This document shows, piece by piece, positions 32,553 through 39,069 of a stretch of DNA of 64,000 bases. The stretch covers positions 62,001 through 126,000 of the forward strand of contig JAYFQX010000010.1 in assembly GCA_034926635.1 (NCBI GenBank), given 5' to 3'. This DNA is from Christensenella sp034926635 (GTDB lineage Bacteria > Bacillota > Clostridia > Christensenellales > Christensenellaceae). The position numbers were made by a program, and so were the translations under genes. Below the pieces are notes generated by a model. It worked only from the letters and a program-made list of their open reading frames with translations. It was not told where the DNA came from and made no database searches. Positions within the stretch are counted from its first letter, which is position 1. Each line of letters starts with the position of its first letter.

Positions 32553-33321
32553 TGGGGTCCCTTCCTTCTAAATCCAGCAGGATTGGTGTAAAATACGGCG
32601 AAAGCGCCGTAATGATTTTGTCAGCATATTGAATGGCTGACGGCATTTGCTCTGTTGACATCTGAATACGCGCGGCGTCATGATAAACGCGGATCCGAAA
32701 ATCTGAAAACCCGAGCGTGAAAAGCGCATCTTCTGCTTTCTCGATTTTAGAAAGAAGAGAACCGGAGATCGGGTTTCCGGTCGCGATTCGCGTTGCAAGA
32801 CAAGCATAAGATGGCTTGTTCCACGTAAACAGACCGGCGTTTTTAGATAAAAGTCGAATCTCTGTTTTGGTGATGCCGCACTCGCGCAAGGGAGAACGAA
32901 CATTTAATTCGTTGAGCGCACGCATCCCGGGTCGGTCGGCCGCATCGTCCGAAGCATTGGAGCCGTCGATCAACACAGAGAAGCCGTCTTTGGTCGCGCG
33001 GCTGTACAAAAGACCGAAAATCGCTTTTTTGCAATAGTAACAGCGGTCGGGCGGGTTCGCGCATATCTTGGGAAAAGAAAGGATATCCGCTGTGATGACC
33101 GTCATAGGGGTCTTGAGAAACCGTGAAACCCTTTGGGCGTCTTGCAGCTCAAAATCGGGCTGGAATGCGGTCTTTACAAAATACGGCATGATCTGCACTC
33201 CGTTTTGCACAGCAGCGTAAAAAAGATAAGCAGAATCAACACCCCCGGAAAATCCGAGGGCGATGTGTTGATTTTGTTTAAAAAAATGGTTTAGGGCATC
33301 GACCTTGCTGCGCAGATCCAT
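32545..33321 (-). CDS. larE: ATP-dependent sulfur transferase LarE
   Basis: 258 residues. The N-terminal PP-loop ATP pyrophosphatase motif is SGGVDS (25-30). LarE puts sulfur onto the pyridinium carboxylates of the cofactor precursor. Cysteines are found at 94 and 97 (DRCYYCKK) and at 174 (SYACLATR). Cys174 matches the region of the sacrificial cysteine of the Lactiplantibacillus enzyme. The extra CxxC suggests the three-cysteine, iron-sulfur-type LarE described in Thermotoga, but this is inference. The ribosome site is weak, and the gene starts 4 nt after the membrane-protein gene, so translation is probably coupled. Confidence 0.95.
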   Translation of the reverse strand: MDLRSKVDALNHFFKQNQHIALGFSGGVDSAYLFYAAVQNGVQIMPYFVKTAFQPDFELQDAQRVSRFLKTPMTVITADILSFPKICANPPDRCYYCKKAIFGLLYSRATKDGFSVLIDGSNASDDAADRPGMRALNELNVRSPLRECGITKTEIRLLSKNAGLFTWNKPSYACLATRIATGNPISGSLLSKIEKAEDALFTLGFSDFRIRVYHDAARIQMSTEQMPSAIQYADKIITALSPYFTPILLDLEGRDPNG

Positions 33322-33325
33322 AGGC

Positions 33326-33625
33326 TTACTGCACTTTACGCCGGGAAGCAGAAAATACTTTTTTGGGGTCGCTGCAAAGAAGGATAACCACCCAGGCAGC
33401 TACGCCGCAAAGTACAACTACGAGCCCCAAAAGCGCGTCGTTTGCACTCAGATCGAGAAAAGAACCGCCTTCCGCCACGGAAAAAAAGCCGTCAACGAGC
33501 CACATAAGGGAAGCGCCCCAATACATTAGGGCAAGTAACCCCAGCTTTTTTTCACGCCGCTGTGCGCTGAAATACCAAATGATTGTTGTGGCTACCGCAG
33601 CGAATGCTGTGATAATCAGGCACAT
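33326..33625 (-). CDS. Small membrane protein of the lar operon (three TM segments)
   Basis: 99 residues, no named family recognised. Hydrophobic segments lie at about 1-19, 28-49 and 63-84. The N-terminal segment has no cleavage site and the C terminus is basic (DPKKVFSASRRKVQ). Notable residues in or near membranes are Trp17, Tyr35-Trp36, Trp42, Asp45 and Cys84. The ribosome site GGAGG lies within the end of the upstream membrane-protein gene (3-nt gap), and larE starts 4 nt downstream. The tight packing says it is made with the pincer-cofactor enzymes. A role in nickel or nicotinate-precursor transport, or as a membrane scaffold, is speculation. Confidence 0.75.
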   Translation of the reverse strand: MCLIITAFAAVATTIIWYFSAQRREKKLGLLALMYWGASLMWLVDGFFSVAEGGSFLDLSANDALLGLVVVLCGVAAWVVILLCSDPKKVFSASRRKVQ

Positions 33626-33628
33626 TGC

Positions 33629-34051
33629 TTATACCTCCGCTGTTTTAGAAGGCGCTGTTTTAGAGGTCTTTTTCTCCAAGCGACCTGTTACCCAAACCAT
33701 AATCCCCCAGATTGCTGTGATCAGCCCGGCCATGGCAACCCCGACTGTCGCTATTTCTGCGAGCATTGGACCGATTTCTGAGGGGTTACTCATTGCTGTT
33801 AAAAATGGAGGCCATGGCACTACTTCCCCATGCCAGATATGCTCGATTGCTAAAAGGAAGCTTCCGCCCCAGAGCATATTGGAAAGCCAACCAAGTTTTT
33901 TGGAAAACGGTATTTTTCCCGTTTGTTCTTCTGGCTTCAAAGAAGAATCACGGTAAGAATCGGAAAGGGAAAGTTTTTCCTTTTTTTGGATTCTTTTTTT
34001 TACTACGGAGACAACAATGGCCTCTGCGACTGGAGCTAAAAAACATGCCAT
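33629..34051 (-). CDS. Membrane protein heading the lar operon
   Basis: 140 residues, family not recognised. There is a short hydrophobic start (MACFLAPVAEAIVVSVV), a charged cytoplasmic-type loop rich in K, E and S (18-50), and two hydrophobic segments (about 56-72 and 97-122). Between them is the motif EHIWHGE (70-76), with two His and two Glu close together, which could bind a metal. Start 34051 follows a perfect AGGAGG. The gene is the first of the five-gene unit that ends with larC, downstream of a leader with an intrinsic terminator. Metal handling is an attractive but unproven idea. Confidence 0.75.
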   Translation of the reverse strand: MACFLAPVAEAIVVSVVKKRIQKKEKLSLSDSYRDSSLKPEEQTGKIPFSKKLGWLSNMLWGGSFLLAIEHIWHGEVVPWPPFLTAMSNPSEIGPMLAEIATVGVAMAGLITAIWGIMVWVTGRLEKKTSKTAPSKTAEV

Positions 34052-34138
34052 AACAAAAATCCTCCTGATCATTTTATAATAGAAAATAATAAATATTATC
34101 CGGCGGATAAGATACCGCGCTTTTTTCAATAAAAAAAA

Positions 34139-34240
34139 CCATATTCACTTCAATGAATATGGCAACCTTCTTAGTTACCGGATTAAAAAACAATAGAAAA
34201 CGGTTTCGACCGATGGCGCTGATTCGTTCAGCGAAATTCT
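34139..34240 (-). ncRNA. Structured leader RNA with terminator upstream of the lar operon (candidate riboswitch/attenuator)
   Basis: The predicted transcript starts near 34240 and runs leftwards. Elements in order are a hairpin with 6-bp stem CGCTGA/TCAGCG (34233-34217), a small CGGT/ACCG hairpin (34212-34201), a T-rich linker, and a 6-bp hairpin GGTAAC/GTTGCC (34179-34161). Last comes a 9-bp stem CCATATTCA/TGAATATGG (34162-34139) followed by eight T, an intrinsic terminator. The third hairpin and the terminator share two bases, so they may compete. The downstream gene starts about 80 nt later. No known riboswitch class was recognised. Confidence 0.6.
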
Positions 34241-34246
34241 ATCTAT

Positions 34247-34275
34247 AATATAAGCGTTATTATGTTTTTTGTCAA
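34247..34275 (-). promoter_or_regulatory. Promoter of the lar leader/operon
   Basis: On the minus strand a consensus TTGACA (34275-34270) and TATATT (34252-34247) are exactly 17 bp apart. The gap between the two divergent genes here is about 366 bp and is filled by this promoter, the leader RNA and the opposite promoter at 34352-34380. Confidence 0.85.
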
Positions 34276-34351
34276 ATGTTTTATAGAACGTGGTTTTTAA
34301 TGAGTTAGGAACAAGATGAGTGGAATTCAAAAACCTTTTACAACTGGTTTG

Positions 34352-34380
34352 TTGAAATTAGAGGTAGAAATCATTATAAT
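34352..34380 (+). promoter_or_regulatory. Promoter of the family-3 binding protein
   Basis: TTGAAA (34352-34357) and TATAAT (34375-34380) are 17 bp apart. Confidence 0.8.
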
Positions 34381-34417
34381 AACTTCATAACACATGCTGG
34401 AGATAAGGGAGAATATT

Positions 34418-35281
34418 TTGAGAAGGAAATATCAGGATAATGCCGCCGTAGAGGGTGAGGCATCGAGATTTTTCAAAAAACATAAAAAAGCTTTGATCGT
34501 AACGGTCGTTATTATAATTGCTGCAATTGTTTGTGCGTCTATTATTAACGGGGTTTTGACAAAGCAAGGATTTGAAAGCAGCACAATTGCCACCAGTGAT
34601 ACTGTTAAAATCGGAATACGGACGGATATCGAAGGTTTTGGAGCGATCGATGAAAGCGGAAATATCACTGGTTTTGATCGGGATTATATTGATGCAGTAT
34701 TAAAGGCGTTGCTGGGAGATCAGCCTAAAATTTATGAATACTATTCTATTACTTCTCAGGATGCTGCGGGAGAAATGAAATATGGCGGGATTAATATCGC
34801 GCTTGGGCTTTTGACGGAGGGTGTCAATAAAACAAGCGGTTTTCGCCTGACCACGCCTTATTATACCGATAAAGTAGTTGCGGTCGTGCGGTCAGATTCC
34901 AGGCTTGAAAAAATTACGAATTTGGAAGGCGGCACGATTGGCGTTCTTTCCAACGCCATTTCTGCCGATGATTTAAAAGATTATATCAAAGACAGTAAAA
35001 TGAATTATAATACCAGCGAGGTCTTGCGTTATTCCGATTATGAAAGCGCTCGGGAGGACCTCGAGGCAGGAAGGGTGACAGCGGTTGTTATGCCAAAAGT
35101 GATCGCAAGCCGTTTTGTCGAGGAAGGGTTCCGAATGGTGGCAGCGCCCTTATATGAAGTCGGCTACTGCATTATGCTTCCAACAGGACAGGCAGCGGTA
35201 CAGACAGAGATGAACCGTGTAATCGAACAATTTGAGCAAGATGGAACGGCGCAGGCGCTGCGAGAAAAATGGGGACTTTGA
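34418..35281 (+). CDS. Membrane-anchored family-3 solute-binding protein (orphan)
   Basis: About 287 residues. A basic N terminus is followed by one hydrophobic anchor (about 26-46, LIVTVVIIIAAIVCASII) and no lipobox, then a bacterial family-3 extracellular solute-binding domain: VKIGIRTDIEGFGAIDESGNITGFDRDY, given as a span of about 60-87, and GTIGVLSNAISADDL. It would bind amino acids or similar ligands outside the cell. The TTG at 34418 is preferred because AAGGGAG lies six bases upstream; the ATG at 34394 has no site and is only 7 nt from the predicted mRNA start. No permease or ATPase gene adjoins it, so it may be a sensor or serve a transporter encoded elsewhere. Confidence 0.82.
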   Translation: MRRKYQDNAAVEGEASRFFKKHKKALIVTVVIIIAAIVCASIINGVLTKQGFESSTIATSDTVKIGIRTDIEGFGAIDESGNITGFDRDYIDAVLKALLGDQPKIYEYYSITSQDAAGEMKYGGINIALGLLTEGVNKTSGFRLTTPYYTDKVVAVVRSDSRLEKITNLEGGTIGVLSNAISADDLKDYIKDSKMNYNTSEVLRYSDYESAREDLEAGRVTAVVMPKVIASRFVEEGFRMVAAPLYEVGYCIMLPTGQAAVQTEMNRVIEQFEQDGTAQALREKWGL

Positions 35282-35370
35282 TGATTTTTTTGCGTTTTAA
35301 ATGAGAAAGCCCGATTATTTTTGTTTAGAAAACAAGATGTAATGTTTAGAAGTTTATCCAGTGGGTTATA

Positions 35371-35400
35371 TTGACAGTAGATGGGGAATTGTGTTAAAAT
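35371..35400 (+). promoter_or_regulatory. Promoter of the 77-residue protein gene
   Basis: TTGACA (35371-35376) with TAAAAT (35395-35400), spacer 18 bp. The leader of about 65 nt contains a possible weak hairpin. Confidence 0.65.
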
Positions 35401-35470
35401 AATACCAATGGGTGAGCTCCAAGTTCAACTCCCCACGGCCCACAAATTTAGTTGTTAGGAGGACAATGGA

Positions 35471-35704
35471 GTGAAAATCAAAAACATTAGCGAGCCACAG
35501 AAGTTCTTCGAATTGCTCAAGGATTGCAAAGGCAAGGTTGAGTTGGTGACTTCCGAGGGCGACAGGTTGAACCTGAAGTCTACGCTTTGTCAGTACATTG
35601 CGTTGACACAAATGTTTAAAGATGCACAGATTGATGAATTAGATCTGATTGTATCGGAACCCGAAGATTTGAACCTTTTACTGAATTATTTAGTAAGGGG
35701 CTAA
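35471..35704 (+). CDS. Small protein of unknown function
   Basis: 77 residues, not recognised. It reads as a compact alpha/beta protein with KFFELLKDCKGKVELVTSEGD early and EPEDLNLLLNYLVRG at the end, without signal or membrane segments. Start is GTG with AGGAGG eight bases upstream. It has its own promoter and a clear terminator, so it is expressed as a single short mRNA. The regular charge pattern and good translation signals argue that it is real. Function unknown. Confidence 0.75.
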   Translation: MKIKNISEPQKFFELLKDCKGKVELVTSEGDRLNLKSTLCQYIALTQMFKDAQIDELDLIVSEPEDLNLLLNYLVRG

Positions 35705-35721
35705 AACCTCTCGCAATTATT

Positions 35722-35752
35722 AAGACCGTAACGTTTGTTATGGTCTTTTTTG
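35722..35752 (+). terminator. Terminator of the 77-residue protein gene
   Basis: An 11-bp stem (35722-35732 with 35737-35747, one G-U pair), GTTT loop and T run. Confidence 0.9.
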
Positions 35753-35812
35753 TATTGTTTTTTAATCAAAGAGAATTGACAGAAAAGAAACCGTTTTTGT
35801 AGAAGGCCATGT

Positions 35813-35818
35813 TATAAT
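35813..35818 (+). promoter_or_regulatory. -10 element of addAB, predicting a leaderless mRNA
   Basis: TATAAT at 35813-35818 ends seven bases before the addB ATG at 35825. No ribosome site lies between. The -35 region at 17 bp is poor. Confidence 0.55.
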
Positions 35819-35824
35819 AACAAT

Positions 35825-38800
35825 ATGGGTGTTGAATTTGTTTTAGGAAGAACCGCGTCGCAGCGGGACGATTTAGTAATACAAAAAATTGGAGAACATG
35901 TGAGACGGGATCCGTTGGCAAATGTTCTGGTTGTGGTGCCGCCGCAGTCCACCTATATCACGGAAAAGGGGCTAATAGAAAATCTTGGCTTAAGCGGGCT
36001 GATGGGTGTATGTGTCCAAAGCCCTGCCCGGATCTGTGACCGTGTATTGGAGGAAACCTACGGCAGGACGCTTCGCATTTTGGATTCGGCAGGCAAGAGT
36101 ATGCTGCTGCGCCGGATTTTGGATGGGCACGGGGCAGACCTGCCTGCGCTTCGAAAGAGCGCGAAAGCAGGGGATATTCCCATGCTGCTCGGCAATGTGA
36201 TATCCGAGCTGAAAAGCCTTGATATTACGCCTGACGCTTTGCGCGCGATTGAAACGGAAAATAGGCATAGCAAACAAAAATTTGAAGATATTGCCTTTGT
36301 TTATGAGGATTATTGTAAGTTGCTAGATGGGCGTTTTGATGCGGAAGATATGATGAATACCGTAATAGAGAATTTGCCGAGGGCGCAGTTTTTACGCGGC
36401 GCGCATTTATTTGTTCATGGGTTTGATATTTATAACGCCCAAACGGTACGGTTTATGAAAGCTTTGATGCAGGCTGCGGAAGATTCGGTGATTTCGTTTT
36501 ATTATGCTGACAGCAATGCACCTGATGCCGGGGTTTATGCGATTTGCGATGAAAACAGGAATAAATTCATGACAGATGCCATCAAAATGGGGCTTGTCAC
36601 CACAAAAGTTACTGACGACCGAGCTATATCCGCTGATATTTTGCATTTGGAAAAGAACCTTTATGCGTATCCGTCCGAAAAAAAAGAGAAGGCGGCAGAC
36701 ATCAGTGTGATGCGCGCTGCAGATGCGGAGCAGGAAGTTGCGGCAGTCGCGGCACAGATCGCTTATTTACATGAAAAAAAAGGTTTTGCATTCCGCGATA
36801 TGGCAGTTATATGCGGAAATGCGCAGCAATACGGGCAAATCATTGGGGAAAATTTTACGCGAGCACGGATCCCTTGTTTTGACGGAGAAAAAAGATCGCT
36901 TGCGCAAAGTTCGTTTGCAGTGTTTTTGTTAACGGCGTTGGAATTATCGCAGGGGCGCATCAAAAAGGATACTTTGATTGCACATGCCAAGACAGGCTTC
37001 TGCAGATTGGCATATGATGGCATAGAGGCGCTTCAAAACTATATTTATTCTCATGTGCGAGATGGCTTTGCGTTGCTTCGGCCTTGTGCAGACGGTACAG
37101 ATCCGCGTGTAGAAGAAGCCAGAAAAAAGCTGGTAGAGCCGGTGGTCAGCCTGCGGGAACGCACGGCAAAAGCAAAAACAGCGGTCGAATGGATCGAATG
37201 CCTGAAAGATTACTTTGAAAAAATGCATGCAAAAGAGACGATGATGCATAAAATAGAAGAGCAACAGAACCAGGGGTTGCTCGAAAGCGCGGAGTTTTTC
37301 CGTCAGGCATACGAAAAAACAATGCATATGCTGGATCAGGCCGAAGAGATATTAAATGATTCCCCGGTAACCAAGACACAGCTTCTTTCTTTGCTGAAAA
37401 CTGGATTGGAGGCGCAGAAAATAGGCGTGATTCCTCCTGGTGCCGATGAAATTGCGGTAGGAGAAGTTTCGTATATTCGTCTTGACGAAATACGCGCGCT
37501 TTTTGTTGTGGGGATGAATGAAGGATTACTGCCGGATTATACGCAAAACTCTGATATTTTGGCTGATTATGAGCGAGAACTGATGCTTTCGCAGATTGCG
37601 GGACTTGCGTTTACCGGAAACATGGAAAAGCAAAAGCTTGCAATTCAGAAGGCCTTCACCAAACCGTCTGAAAAATTATTTTTGAGTTATGTGGAAAATG
37701 GAAAATCGAAGCCATCTTCGCTGCTTTATCGGATTGATGAATTGTTTGGCGATATTAAGCGAACAGATGCAGCAAAAATTGCGCCGCTTCTGAAAGAAAA
37801 TGCACGCAGGGAAACCGCGCAAAAACTGCGGGCGATGGCGGACGGAAAAGAAACCGAGATCGATGCAAACGTTGTAGCGGCGGTTATTGGTGAAAAAAGA
37901 AATCCGCAGGGGATCGCAATGCTGGAACGCGGGATTCGCGAAAAAAATTCCGCGGTATTTTTAAAACCGCCGACGGCGGCTGGGTTATATGGCGAGCTTA
38001 GCGGGAATGCGAGTCGGCTGGAACGTTATTACGAATGTCCGTATAAACACTTTATGCAATATGGAATCCGTGCCGATGTTCCGCAGGAATATACGATCAA
38101 CCCAATTGATATCGGTAATTTTGCGCATGATATTCTGGATGGCATGCAAAAAGAAATTAAAAAGAAAAATGCCGGATGGGATAAGCTCCCGGAAGAGGAT
38201 TTTCAGAAGCTGTTTTCGGTATGCGCTCAAAAGGCGAGGAGCAAACAGGAAAAATATACGTTAAACCAGCATAACCAGACGGTACTTCGTTCGGTGGAAA
38301 AAGAAGCGGAAATCGCGACGCGGGTCATTCGGGCACAGACGGAAAAGGGAAGTTTTTCCCCGGCGGAAAGTGAGACGTGGTTTTCGCATGAGTTCCCGGA
38401 TGGCGTCAGGATTGAAGGGAAAATCGACAGGATCGATATAGCTGAAATGGACGGTGTACGTTACTTTAATGTTGTGGATTATAAAACAGGTGCGCGCGAT
38501 TTTGATTTAAATCGTTTTGCTGCGGGACTCACGATCCAGCTTATCGTTTATATTCTTGCTGCGCAGCGGCTGATGAAGGATGCACAGTTTGCGGGCGCAA
38601 ATTATTTTCATATTCATATGCCTGATTTTACGGGAGAACCACGGGAAATAGCGGAAGAATATCGGATGAACGGTATTTGCGGAGTAGATACGCAGAAAGC
38701 GCAGGTTTTGTTTGGGAAAGAGGGAAAAAGCTTGTATGCCCTCAAGATCCGTTTTACAAAAGATGGAGATTTTGACGCAAACGCCGCCAAGCGGTGTTTT

Positions 38801-39067
38801 GATGCAGGCGATATGGAAGCACTGACGCAGTATGCAAAGCTGTTGGCTGCGCAGGCCGCAGAAATGATTTTGGGCGGGGATACCCGAATTCGTCCGTATC
38901 GTTTCAAAAACGCAAGCGGCTGTGATTATTGCGATTTCGCATCAGTTTGTATGTTTGACGAGCAATATGCCGAGAATAAGCCGCGTGAGATCGAGGAAAC
39001 AGAAAAAACGGATACGCTAAAGAGGATCAAAGAGACGATGCAGGAGAAAGAAAAAGGCGGAAAATAG
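35825..39067 (+). CDS. addB: ATP-dependent helicase/nuclease subunit B (AddB)
   Basis: 1080 residues. AddB pairs with AddA to process double-strand breaks for recombination and to degrade foreign DNA. The N-terminal VEFVLGRTASQRDD aligns with the usual start, but the Walker A is lost (GRTASQRDD in place of GxxGSGKT). The C-terminal nuclease holds GKIDRID and VVDYKTGARDFD. The iron-sulfur staple is formed by one Cys in RYYECPYKHF and three near the end in CDYCDFASVC. Length is slightly below the roughly 1150 common in the family. The ATG at 35825 has no ribosome site and seems to be at the 5' end of the mRNA. addA starts 2 nt after the stop. Confidence 0.93.
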   Translation: MGVEFVLGRTASQRDDLVIQKIGEHVRRDPLANVLVVVPPQSTYITEKGLIENLGLSGLMGVCVQSPARICDRVLEETYGRTLRILDSAGKSMLLRRILDGHGADLPALRKSAKAGDIPMLLGNVISELKSLDITPDALRAIETENRHSKQKFEDIAFVYEDYCKLLDGRFDAEDMMNTVIENLPRAQFLRGAHLFVHGFDIYNAQTVRFMKALMQAAEDSVISFYYADSNAPDAGVYAICDENRNKFMTDAIKMGLVTTKVTDDRAISADILHLEKNLYAYPSEKKEKAADISVMRAADAEQEVAAVAAQIAYLHEKKGFAFRDMAVICGNAQQYGQIIGENFTRARIPCFDGEKRSLAQSSFAVFLLTALELSQGRIKKDTLIAHAKTGFCRLAYDGIEALQNYIYSHVRDGFALLRPCADGTDPRVEEARKKLVEPVVSLRERTAKAKTAVEWIECLKDYFEKMHAKETMMHKIEEQQNQGLLESAEFFRQAYEKTMHMLDQAEEILNDSPVTKTQLLSLLKTGLEAQKIGVIPPGADEIAVGEVSYIRLDEIRALFVVGMNEGLLPDYTQNSDILADYERELMLSQIAGLAFTGNMEKQKLAIQKAFTKPSEKLFLSYVENGKSKPSSLLYRIDELFGDIKRTDAAKIAPLLKENARRETAQKLRAMADGKETEIDANVVAAVIGEKRNPQGIAMLERGIREKNSAVFLKPPTAAGLYGELSGNASRLERYYECPYKHFMQYGIRADVPQEYTINPIDIGNFAHDILDGMQKEIKKKNAGWDKLPEEDFQKLFSVCAQKARSKQEKYTLNQHNQTVLRSVEKEAEIATRVIRAQTEKGSFSPAESETWFSHEFPDGVRIEGKIDRIDIAEMDGVRYFNVVDYKTGARDFDLNRFAAGLTIQLIVYILAAQRLMKDAQFAGANYFHIHMPDFTGEPREIAEEYRMNGICGVDTQKAQVLFGKEGKSLYALKIRFTKDGDFDANAAKRCFDAGDMEALTQYAKLLAAQAAEMILGGDTRIRPYRFKNASGCDYCDFASVCMFDEQYAENKPREIEETEKTDTLKRIKETMQEKEKGGK

Positions 39068-39069
39068 GA

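Noticed and set aside
34161..34240. Resemblance of GGTAAC...GGTTGCC in the lar leader to the 3' part of the c-di-GMP-I riboswitch
   Set aside because: The conserved 5' half with GCAAAGC-type sequence is missing, so I leave the class open. I also could not recognise a NiCo-type aptamer.
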